From Thermococcus sp. (GTDB lineage: Archaea > Methanobacteriota_B > Thermococci > Thermococcales > Thermococcaceae), in assembly GCF_027066465.1 (NCBI RefSeq), contig NZ_JAMONU010000170.1:1-6759 (forward strand): a stretch of 6,759 nucleotides of DNA, given 5' to 3'. Of the stretch, positions 1-6,500 are shown piece after piece (the first letter of the stretch is position 1; every line of letters begins with the position of its first letter). The notes below the pieces were generated by a model, which saw only the letters and a program-made list of their open reading frames with translations, was not told the origin of the DNA and ran no database searches. The translations under genes were made by a program, and so were the position numbers.

Positions 1-3
1 ATA

Positions 4-738
4 ATGGTTACCTTCATTCCCTTCGGTGAGAAACCGAACCGCGACGGCGTCCTCTACACGCTTCAGCTCCTGAAAAGGAACAAGCTGATTGAGGACTACG
101 TTATAGTCGAAGCCAGCAGGGTCGAGCTTCTCCCGGAGCGGGTTCCCCTTGATAAGGCCTACATAGTTGGGGAACACCTCGCAACCTACGGGATTGTGGA
201 AAAGCTCAGGCCGAGAGGTTTAATCAGCGTTGACGCACACACGGATTTGATGCACGATTACCTTGACCACGGTTCTTGGCTTGCCTACGCCCTCGAGCGA
301 AGGTTAATCGGGAGGGCAGCTGTGATGGCTCCCGTTCTCATGATTCCAACAACGGAGAGAACCCAGCTGTGGACGAGAAGGGTGAAGATATACCCCGCAA
401 CGCTGAGGAGCAGACGGGTGAGGGGAAAGTGGAGGGCCTACAAGAACTTTCAGACGAATTCAATTGACGAGATAATCGAGGAGGCCAAAGCCTACCTCGG
501 TGACGAGATTTACCTGACCGTTGATATGGACGTCCTCAGACCCGAATACAAGATAGCTCGCTTTCAGCACGGCGAGCTTACCCTCGAAGAGCTCGTGGAA
601 ATCCTCGAGGCAATAAGGGAGAACTTCAGGATTATAGCCTTTGACATAGCGGAGGTTTCGGACAGGCTACGGCGCTCCAGGCTCGGAAAAAAGGCGCTCT
701 TTGAGGTGTTCCAGCTACTTCGGGAGGGAGTGAAATGA
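4..738 (+). CDS. Arginase/agmatinase-superfamily (ureohydrolase-fold) protein, substrate unknown
   Basis: A 244-residue protein with the binuclear-manganese signature of the ureohydrolase superfamily. The visible metal-ligand candidates are H58 (in VGEHLATYG), D77, H79 and D81 (in VDAHTDL), and D174 and D176 (in TVDMDVL). H89 sits where arginases have the HG catalytic histidine. E217 (in DIAEVSD) matches the guanidinium-binding Glu of the DxxEV motif. Members of this family hydrolyse guanidino compounds (arginine, agmatine, formiminoglutamate and relatives), so a cytosolic hydrolase is inferred. It is shorter than typical agmatinases (about 300 residues), and the usual third Asp of DxDxxDP is Arg (R179), so the substrate may differ. 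Its stop codon overlaps the start of the zinc-ribbon gene (ATGA), so it leads a three-gene operon. The ATG at 4 is provisional: the frame is open to the window edge and the ribosome-binding site is not visible. Confidence 0.88.
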   Translation: MVTFIPFGEKPNRDGVLYTLQLLKRNKLIEDYVIVEASRVELLPERVPLDKAYIVGEHLATYGIVEKLRPRGLISVDAHTDLMHDYLDHGSWLAYALERRLIGRAAVMAPVLMIPTTERTQLWTRRVKIYPATLRSRRVRGKWRAYKNFQTNSIDEIIEEAKAYLGDEIYLTVDMDVLRPEYKIARFQHGELTLEELVEILEAIRENFRIIAFDIAEVSDRLRRSRLGKKALFEVFQLLREGVK

Positions 739-1055
739 GCGTGAGCGACGAGGAGATTAGAAAAATAATACTCCCCCTGATGCTGTCCGGTGCCAAAATG
801 CTTGACAAACACTGTCCCAAATGCGGCTCGCCCCTCTTCGAAAAGGACGGGAGGGTCTTCTGTCCGGTCTGCGAGCACAGAAGGAAGGAGAAGCTCAGGG
901 AGATGAAAGGCATTGAGGAGAGGCTCATGGAGAAGCTCACCGAACTGGCCAACTCCCTGCCCGATGACGTTGATGAACTTGAGAAACACTTAAGGGTTAT
1001 GGAGCTTATAATTAACCTGTTGGAAAGGTACAAGGCACTGGAGGGAGGAAAATGA
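735..1055 (+). CDS. UPF0148 / Sjogren autoantigen p27-like zinc-ribbon protein
   Basis: A 106-residue protein with a short N-terminal helix (residues 5-24), a four-cysteine zinc ribbon (C27, C30, C43, C46 in the pattern CPKC-x12-CPVC) and a charged helical C-terminal half (residues 48-103) that could be a coiled coil. This layout fits the archaeal UPF0148 family, related to the human Sjogren/scleroderma autoantigen p27 domain. The molecular function of the family is not established; nucleic-acid or protein binding is only inferred from the zinc ribbon. The start is well supported: the ATG overlaps the upstream TGA as ATGA and follows a purine-rich GGAGGGAGTGA ribosome-binding stretch. The stop again overlaps the next start, so translation is probably coupled across all three genes. 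Confidence 0.88.
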   Translation: MSVSDEEIRKIILPLMLSGAKMLDKHCPKCGSPLFEKDGRVFCPVCEHRRKEKLREMKGIEERLMEKLTELANSLPDDVDELEKHLRVMELIINLLERYKALEGGK

Positions 1056-1264
1056 AAAACGTGAAGGTCCTCAAGGCACTTGAAAGCGGCCCGAAAACCG
1101 TTGAAGAAATCGCCGAGGAAACGGGACTGAATCCAATGGAGGTAAGACGCTACCTCCTACGCTTCGCCGAGAGCGGGAAGGTTGAGAGCTACCAGAAGGA
1201 CGGAAAGCTCTACTGGAAGATAAAGGAGAAGGACGAGCTGGAGCAGGAGTTCAAGTACGTCTGA
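1052..1264 (+). CDS. Small winged helix-turn-helix protein
   Basis: A 70-residue protein that reads as one compact winged helix: helix 1 at residues 3-11, a TVEEIAEETGL helix 2 (17-26), a recognition-like helix NPMEVRRYLLRFAESG (27-42) and a beta wing VESYQKDGKLYWKI (44-57), followed by an acidic tail. The pattern resembles ArsR/MarR-type or other archaeal minimal wHTH domains, but I cannot place it in a named family. It probably binds DNA and could regulate its own operon, though nothing in the window shows the target. The ATG overlaps the upstream TGA (ATGA) and has a GGAGGGAGG site just upstream, which decides the start. It is the last gene of the operon; T-rich sequence follows its stop. 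Confidence 0.82.
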   Translation: MKNVKVLKALESGPKTVEEIAEETGLNPMEVRRYLLRFAESGKVESYQKDGKLYWKIKEKDELEQEFKYV

Positions 1265-1271
1265 CCTCCTC

Positions 1272-1285
1272 CAACTTTTATATTT
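1272..1285 (+). promoter_or_regulatory. Weak TATA-like element just after the operon
   Basis: The stretch CAACTTTTATATTT lies about 10 bases after the wHTH stop and looks like a thermococcal BRE/TATA element. It is followed within about 25-40 bases by oligo-T runs that would probably stop a transcript, so it may equally be the first T-rich termination element of the operon. It is flanked by a TCCAA/TTGGA inverted pair. Role undecided. Confidence 0.25.
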
Positions 1286-1306
1286 GGAAGTGGCCCTACC
1301 AACTGG

Positions 1307-1325
1307 TTTTTTACTCTGTGTTTTT
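1307..1325 (+). terminator. Oligo-T terminator of the three-gene operon
   Basis: T6 at 1307-1312 and T5 at 1321-1325 lie 43-61 bases downstream of the wHTH stop. In Thermococcales, RNA polymerase stops at oligo-T runs on the non-template strand without needing a hairpin. No strong stem was seen upstream. The assignment is inferred from sequence alone. Confidence 0.5.
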
Positions 1326-1362
1326 GATGGAATATGTTACAATTTTGACAATCAAATAGTTT

Positions 1363-1371
1363 TTTATATAA
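1363..1371 (+). promoter_or_regulatory. TATA box for the CGP-CTERM surface protein gene
   Basis: TTTATATAA is a near-ideal archaeal TATA box in an A/T-rich lead. Placing it at about -32 to -24 predicts transcription start near 1394-1396, giving a 5' leader of about 25 nt before the GTG at 1420, typical for this group. Confidence 0.65.
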
Positions 1372-1388
1372 CTAAACACTATCCAGTA

Positions 1389-1401
1389 ATGGTGATACCA
1401 T
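1389..1401. promoter_or_regulatory. Palindrome at the predicted transcription start (possible operator)
   Basis: ATGGT-GAT-ACCAT is a perfect 5-bp inverted repeat with a 3-bp centre that overlaps the predicted start site. It contains GTGATA (1392-1397), the right half of the Thermococcales glycolytic motif bound by TrmBL1/Tgr (TATCAC-N5-GTGATA). The left half is poor (TATCCA at 1380-1385, spacer 6 instead of 5). Operator function is speculative. Confidence 0.25.
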
Positions 1402-1407
1402 CGACAG

Positions 1408-1416
1408 GGTGAGGTC
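1408..1416 (+). promoter_or_regulatory. Ribosome-binding site deciding a GTG start
   Basis: GGTGAGGTC holds two overlapping anti-16S matches, GGTGA and GAGGT, placed 7 and 4 bases before GTG 1420. This supports the GTG over the next in-frame Met, which would fall inside the signal peptide. Confidence 0.7.
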
Positions 1417-1419
1417 AAA

Positions 1420-2406
1420 GTGTCCAGACTGGTGATTCCTCTCTTACTTCTCCTCCTTTTTGCCCCAATGGTATCGGCAGTCTATTCCGTGGAACTGAAT
1501 GGCTTTCTCTACCTAATTAGCTACAAGGTTTACTCCAACGGGACAGTAGCGTTAATCAACGCCGAAATCGACAACATGGGAAACACGTGTGACATGGCAG
1601 GAAACTGCTGGCAGGAGGTGTATGAGGTATACGATTACTTGCTCTATTACAACGGTTCTGCGCTCTACCTTCTCAACTTTACCCCTGCTTTGAAAAAATC
1701 TCTGCCTTCCTATGCCTCAAAGAACATAACTTACGTTTACTTCAACTGGGTTTACTACGCCAACGGCTCTTGGTATGTTAACGTAAGCGTCTCAACTTAT
1801 TCTCCAGAAACCGATGAAAGTTTTAATCGAGATTACGTTTACCGTCTCAACCTAAAGAACTTCTGCGTTGAACAGACTAACATTACTTTCCGCGCTATTC
1901 CGGTAATGGCGATCAACGGGACAATAAACGGCTGGAAAATTGTAGTTCCGAGTGAGTTTTTGCCTTCTCCTGACTACGGGCCTTTTAAAGCCTACATCTT
2001 CGTTAGCGTAAATTCAAGTATTACGAAACCCGAAAACTGCTGTTCTGTCTTGGCGATACCTTCTTACTCAAAGCTTCCGGTTTACTTCCTCCTCGAAAAG
2101 GACGGCCAAGTGAAAAACGTGACGCTTTTCTACATCAACGCAACCGAAAACCTCACCGGCTTCTGGTTTCCGGGTAGCGTTAAAATCGTTAACGTAACCT
2201 TCTGCAAGCCGATTGTTGCCCCAGAAAACGCCACCTCGAACGGGACTGCAACCCAGACGAGCGCTCAGAAAAACACCACAATTCACACCACGAACGAAGC
2301 ACCAAACACGACAGCCCCAACATCAGCAAAAACCAGAAAAAACATCTGCGGACCCGGACTGATTGGATTACTCGCTTTGGCCCCGTTGCTCTTTAGAAAA
2401 CGCTAG
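1420..2406 (+). CDS. Secreted, sequon-rich CGP-CTERM domain protein
   Basis: A 328-residue exported protein with no recognised catalytic domain. Residues 1-20 are a signal peptide: Arg3, then a Leu-rich core, then VSA with likely cleavage after A20. The body (about 21-265) is rich in Tyr, Asn, Val and Phe, as in beta-sandwich surface proteins. It carries six cysteines (C57, C63, C149, C207, C208, C262), which could form three disulfides. I count 17 N-x-S/T sequons. A Thr/Asn/Ala-rich linker (about 270-305) leads to the tail ICGPGLIGLLALAPLLFRKR (309-328). This is the CGP-CTERM signal: Cys-Gly-Pro, a hydrophobic segment and a basic end. It is thought to direct processing and probable lipid anchoring at the invariant Cys (here C310). 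The protein therefore probably sits on the outer face of the membrane; its ligand is unknown. It uses a GTG start, has its own TATA box, and is visibly more A/T-rich in codon choice than its neighbours. Confidence 0.93.
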   Translation: MSRLVIPLLLLLLFAPMVSAVYSVELNGFLYLISYKVYSNGTVALINAEIDNMGNTCDMAGNCWQEVYEVYDYLLYYNGSALYLLNFTPALKKSLPSYASKNITYVYFNWVYYANGSWYVNVSVSTYSPETDESFNRDYVYRLNLKNFCVEQTNITFRAIPVMAINGTINGWKIVVPSEFLPSPDYGPFKAYIFVSVNSSITKPENCCSVLAIPSYSKLPVYFLLEKDGQVKNVTLFYINATENLTGFWFPGSVKIVNVTFCKPIVAPENATSNGTATQTSAQKNTTIHTTNEAPNTTAPTSAKTRKNICGPGLIGLLALAPLLFRKR

Positions 2407-2413
2407 TCCTCAG

Positions 2414-2432
2414 TAAAAGAGAAGGGAAGAAA
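2414..2432 (-). terminator. trmBL2: Pyrimidine tract ending the TrmBL2 transcript
   Basis: On the minus strand an 18-base run of only T and C, ending in TTTT, begins directly after the TrmBL2 stop. T-rich tracts of this kind terminate thermococcal transcription. The 26-bp gap separates two convergent genes, so the transcripts may overlap at their 3' ends. The plus strand here is purine-rich and offers no T-tract, so the surface-protein transcript probably reads into the antisense of TrmBL2. Confidence 0.4.
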
Positions 2433-3227
2433 TCAAATCTCCTTGGCCTTCTCCCAGTACTCGTTGAACTTGGCCTCAAATAAGTCCTTAATCCTGAAGT
2501 CCTTAATCCACACCTGGGTCTCGTAGTTGAAGTACCTCGCCGCCATGTCCTCGAGGGCGAAGAAGACCTCGTCGTCGCAGATGAGCATCGGAAGGTCGAA
2601 CTTGTCGAGAACCCTCAGCTCAAGCTTGCCCTTCTTGGCGTACTCCAGTATCTTTGAATCACCCAGCCTGTCGTAAACCGACTTCGTAACTATTATCTTG
2701 GCTTTGGCCCCGCTGTCAATGGCCTTTACGAGGTCGTTCTCGAGGTTAATGGCGATGTAGCCATCATCTGCCAGCAGAATCCTCTCCCTAACTTCCTCCA
2801 GCATTTCCTTGGTCTTGAGAGTGGCGTTCCTGATGCCCCTGACGACCCATACACGCTCGACACCGTACTTTGGAATCTCGGTCTCAATGAGGGGCTTCAT
2901 CAGCTGGAGAAGCTCCTCCTTAGCCTTCTTCTTGGCCTCAAGCTCCTCCTTTATGCGCTCCTGCCACTCCTCAATGAACTTCTCGAGTATGTTCTCCGGG
3001 TGAACGGGCCTATACTTGTTGACCTTGCCGGGCTGACTAATGGCGAAGCCCTTCTTTTCGAGGCTCCTGAGGACGTCGTAGGTTCTCGGGGCGGGGACCT
3101 CAGAAACGCTGGCCAGTTCAGCAGGCGTAAGGACACCAAATCCGACCAAGGCCACGTACGCCCTTGCCTCGTAGAGGTTCAACTCAAAGTGTTCCTGCAG
3201 GAGTTCTACCATTCTGTCCTTAACCAT
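2433..3227 (-). CDS. trmBL2: TrmBL2, TrmB-family chromatin protein and transcription regulator
   Basis: A 264-residue TrmB-family protein. An N-terminal winged helix covers about residues 8-75: NLYEARAYVAL, then the HTH LTPAELASVSEVPAPRTYDVL, then a wing around SQPGKVNKYRPVHP. An acidic/basic coiled coil (about 80-113) mediates dimerisation in this family. The C-terminal alpha/beta domain (about 120-264) lacks the long sugar-binding region of maltose regulator TrmB (about 340 residues). Sequence and length agree with TrmBL2 as I remember it from Pyrococcus furiosus (PF0496) and Thermococcus kodakarensis (TK0471), an abundant protein that coats DNA as thick fibres and represses many genes. The frame opens at GTG 3242, but I prefer ATG 3227. 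It gives the family length, follows a GGTGGTGG site, and leaves a leader of about 20 nt after the predicted start site, whereas the GTG would leave only a few bases. It lies downstream of reverse gyrase on the same strand with its own promoter. Confidence 0.94.
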   Translation of the reverse strand: MVKDRMVELLQEHFELNLYEARAYVALVGFGVLTPAELASVSEVPAPRTYDVLRSLEKKGFAISQPGKVNKYRPVHPENILEKFIEEWQERIKEELEAKKKAKEELLQLMKPLIETEIPKYGVERVWVVRGIRNATLKTKEMLEEVRERILLADDGYIAINLENDLVKAIDSGAKAKIIVTKSVYDRLGDSKILEYAKKGKLELRVLDKFDLPMLICDDEVFFALEDMAARYFNYETQVWIKDFRIKDLFEAKFNEYWEKAKEI

Positions 3228-3232
3228 TTTTA

Positions 3233-3240
3233 CCACCACC
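3233..3240 (-). promoter_or_regulatory. trmBL2: Ribosome-binding site supporting ATG 3227 for TrmBL2
   Basis: Minus-strand GGTGGTGG lies 5 bases before ATG 3227. The same bases would be codons of the longer GTG-initiated frame, where a GTG GTG GTG run adds only MVVVK. The weaker AAGGA before GTG 3242 is too close for good initiation. Confidence 0.5.
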
Positions 3241-3271
3241 ACATTTCCTTGATTCCAGTTTCGATGTTATA

Positions 3272-3288
3272 CCATATAAACTTTTTCC
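3272..3288 (-). promoter_or_regulatory. trmBL2: BRE and TATA box of TrmBL2
   Basis: On the minus strand GGAAAAAG (BRE-like, 3281-3288) runs directly into TTTATATGG (3272-3280). The spacing predicts a start near 3248-3251 and a leader of roughly 20-25 nt before ATG 3227. The promoter lets TrmBL2 be expressed separately from reverse gyrase. Confidence 0.65.
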
Positions 3289-3385
3289 AACCATGACGCA
3301 GGGACTGTGTTCAATAGATGCGATAATTGCTCAATAACTTTTTCAAATGATACTGTGTTTGCACCAAGACGCACACCCCTTACTA

Positions 3386-3408
3386 TTAAAAGGTTTTAAG
3401 GTTTTTGG
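3386..3408. repeat. Tandem AAGGTTTT repeat within an inverted repeat
   Basis: AAGGTTTT occurs twice head to tail (3390-3397 and 3398-3405). The first copy is also part of TTAAAA-GG-TTTTAA (3386-3399), with 6-bp inverted arms. It lies in the non-coding spacer between reverse gyrase and TrmBL2. The role is unknown; it may simply be low-complexity terminator-like DNA. Confidence 0.5.
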
Positions 3409-3421
3409 TTCATCCAAAAAA
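3402..3421 (-). terminator. Hairpin with T6 run, second terminator candidate after reverse gyrase
   Basis: A perfect 7-bp stem (TTTTTGG 3402-3408, CCAAAAA 3414-3420) encloses a 5-base loop. On the minus strand its leading arm is part of a T6 run (3416-3421), which could serve as an oligo-T stop signal for reverse gyrase read-through. The A/T-rich stem is weak at high growth temperature, so the T-run is the likelier active element. Confidence 0.4.
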
Positions 3422-3455
3422 GCTGGTCCCCAATGTTAAGGTTGGTGCTAAAACT

Positions 3456-3480
3456 GGATAAAATAACCCCAATTCGGGGG
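3456..3480 (-). terminator. rgy: Hairpin plus T-rich tail just after reverse gyrase
   Basis: On the minus strand, about 20 bases after the reverse gyrase stop, CCCC-GAATT-GGGG (3480-3467) forms a short G/C stem and is followed by TTATTTTATCC. This resembles a simple intrinsic terminator. With the downstream T6 run it suggests that most reverse gyrase transcripts end before the TrmBL2 promoter. Confidence 0.5.
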
Positions 3481-3500
3481 AACAAAATATTACGGAAAGC

Positions 3501-6500
3501 TCATTCACTGTAGATATAGCGGCGTATTTCCTCATAGAGGTCGTTGAGAACAGCTTGGTAGTTGGCCTTGCCCTCTTCAATCATATCCATTATCCGCTCT
3601 AGTTCTCTAGTTCTCTCCTCACTGACGAGGTCGCGGTACTTGCTGATGAGGTAGTGATACACCTTGATGCCCTTCTCTGTGGGAACGAGCTTCTTTCTAC
3701 CCCTAGTCTCAACGACGTAGCCCCTTCTGAGGAGGGTCTCGACGATTTTCGCATAGGTTGAAGGCCTGCCGATACCGCGCTCCTTCATCAGTGCTATTAT
3801 ATCACCCTGGGTGTAGAGCGACACCTTTGGAGCCTTCCACTTCTTGGACTCAACGACCTTGAGCTTTTCTCCGCGCTCAAGCTTCGGCAACTGCCTCATG
3901 GGCGGGTTCCTGAGTTTTGTCCAGCCGTCCTTGATTATTTTAACGTAGCCATCAACCTCAACCTTTCCAACGCCCGCGTCTATCACGGCACTCTCGTAGA
4001 GAATCCTTGCGGGAATCATCTGACTAGTCATGAAGCGCTTGAATATCATATCGTAGAGCCTGTAGTGGTTCCTGGTAAGGTTCCTAGGAAGCTGGATTAT
4101 GCCGTCGCGGATGAGCTGCATTAACCTGCCCGTGTCAATCGGCCTCGTGGGCCTTATGGCCTCATGGGTGCCCTCCTCTCCCCAGTGCCTCGGTTTGAAG
4201 TATTCCTCCCCCAGCTCGCTCGTTATATACTCCTTTGCGACCTCTATTCCGGTGTTGCTGACGTGGGTTGAATCCGTTCTGTGGTAGGTGATGAGACCCA
4301 TCTCGAAGAGGTCCTGGGCCAAACGCATCGTTTCTGGAGCTGAAAGCTTGAGGAACGTTGATGCATCGCGGAGCATTGCGTCTGTGGTGTATGGGGGCGA
4401 TGGATTAAGCTCCCTCTCCTCGAGCTGGACCTCCTCAACCGTAACGTACTCCGGCGGCTCGACGTCCTTACCGTCCTTTCCAAGCTCGACCGTTATCTGA
4501 AGGCCGTTCTCAAGGGTCAGGCCGAGGAAGTAAACCTCGCTCTCGCTGAACTCTTTATACCTCTCGATAATCCAGCCGAGAACGGGCGTCTGAACCCTTC
4601 CCGCGGAGAGGTTCCTGTTCTCGAAGACCCTCTGCAGCTCACCGCTGAGCTCGAAGCCTATCCACCTGTCCTCTATGCGTCTGACAATCTGGGCCTCGAC
4701 GCGGTTCTCGTTCACGTCCCTGGCTTCCTCGATTGCCTTCAGTATGGCCGGCCGGGTTACCTCGTGAAACTCCGTCCTCCTTATAACGGGGGCAAAGGGA
4801 CTGAGAATGTTTCTTATGTCCCAAGCTATCTTCTCACCCTCGGTATCTGGGTCGGTCGCGATGAGTATCTCGTCAACTTCCTGAGCTATCTCGCGCATCG
4901 CAATAATGTTCTCAAGGGCATCATGAACGTTTGTCGAACCACAGCGCGGGCAGACACCTTTCTTTTCCCAGTCAACGAACTGGTAGCCGCAGTCACGGCA
5001 GCGCTTTATGGTATCGTAGACGGGAATGAAGCGGAGCATGTCATCCTCACGCTCTATTAGAACCCCATGATAGCCCTCGTTGGTTACGAGGTCAAACATG
5101 TGCCCTCCACTCGCCAAAATCGTAAGCTGTCTGTTTCCTATGCTGACCTCATAGGCAACCAAATCGCCAATGCGCCTCTTGCTCGGCTGTCCGAAGAAGT
5201 TGGCTATCGTTCTGGCCTTGTTGGGGCTTTCAACAATCATGAGGGCGGACTTAACGAGGTCCTTGACCTTGGCGCTTATCTTGCCCTCCATAACCAGCTT
5301 TACCTTCTCCCTGTCCTCGTCTATCTGCCTGAGGATTTCCCCGAGGTTCAGCTCTTCGAAGGGCACCATCTTGAACTCCGTGAAGCGCCAGCGCATCTGC
5401 CTCACGAGGCCGTTGAAGACCTTCTCGTTGTCAACTATAAGAACGCTCAGCCCCTTGGTTATTCCACCGGCGAAGAGCCTGCTCGTCCTTCCAGTTGCCT
5501 GAATGTAGGTTCTAACGTCGGGAATCTCGATGAACCACTTACCTTCTTCCTTCACAAGGCTGACGAAGGGGTCTTCGGCGAGTTTTTTGAGAACATCTCC
5601 TTTCTTCAGAACATCACGCAGGAACTCAACCAGCTCACGGAAGACGTTGAGAACCGTCTTGTGGAAGTCGTTCTCAATGGGAAGGCCCTCAGCTAAGGCC
5701 TCTTCAATCTTGAGGAGCTCGAACTGTGGAATGTTTCGGATAAGCCTTCTTAGCCTTGCGTAAAGCTTTTCAGCGGTTCTCCTGTCTTCCTCATCAAGGA
5801 AATCCATAACCTCGCTGAGCAGACCGAGGGCGCGGTAAATGGTGGGCCTCTCAAGGTCTATGCTAAAGCGGAACTTCGGGACGCCCGTGAAGACTGCGTA
5901 GCGGATGAGGTGGGGTAAATCCAGTCCCCTCACGATTGAGCCGTAGTAAGTGGCGACGCCAACCAGATAATCCGCTTCGCCGTTTTCGAACTTCTCAACG
6001 GCCTTCTTGTTCTTCGAGCTTGCGAGTTCAACGGCGAAGCCCCTCTCCTTCAGGTAGTTCACGAGCTCCTCGGCGTAGCTCAGCCCTTGGTCAATGGGAA
6101 CGAATATGAGGCCGCCCTTACCGAGCTTCCCGAGGAGCTCCTCCACGTGCTCTTTAACGTCTTTGCTCGGCTTTAGATAGCTGTCCACGACGTTTCTTAG
6201 CGCGCTCCTTCCGCTACCGACCTCAAAGCCGAGCAGTTCACGGTAGAGCTTTATCCTGTCGCCCCTCGCTGAACCGGTCGCCGAAGCTATTATCATGAGT
6301 CCTATCCTGTTCTTACGTTTGAACTTCTCAATCTCACGCTGGAGCTTTTCTATCTTGGAGTTGAGCTCCTTGAGCCTCTCATCCTTATCGTGGGAGTTCC
6401 CGTTTAAGTAGCGGGCGAGCTGCTTCTTCAGCCTGATTATCTCCCACGCCTTCTCAATAATCTCCTCCGTGAAGCCGAGCAACAAAAGCGAGCGGTCTAT

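Noticed and set aside
564..989. A 141-codon minus-strand frame across the ureohydrolase/zinc-ribbon junction
   Set aside because: It is antisense to two well-supported overlapping genes, has Ser/Phe/Leu-rich shadow composition, and has no promoter.
1389..1412. A seven-codon ATG mini-frame whose TGA overlaps the ribosome-binding site of the surface-protein gene
   Set aside because: The ATG lies at or just upstream of the predicted transcription start, so it is probably not fully transcribed; a frame this short easily arises by chance and no attenuation structure was seen.
3467..3480. Possible riboswitch or structured RNA
   Set aside because: The stem is only 4 bp with a 5-base loop followed by T-rich sequence, which a terminator explains; no conserved RNA core was recognised.
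3243..3500. C/D-box or H/ACA small RNA in the spacer
   Set aside because: No paired RTGATGA/CTGA boxes or ACA-tailed hairpins were found on either strand, and there is no G/C-rich island typical of stable thermococcal RNAs.
4260..4300. Possible intein near the topoisomerase active-site tyrosine
   Set aside because: Codons run continuously through the active-site motif around Y813 without an intein block; no homing-endonuclease or splicing motifs are present anywhere in the visible protein.
5067..5696. A 209-codon open frame on the plus strand inside reverse gyrase
   Set aside because: It lies wholly antisense to a strongly conserved coding region and shows no recognisable motif or ribosome-binding site; long antisense frames are expected opposite G/C-rich codons.
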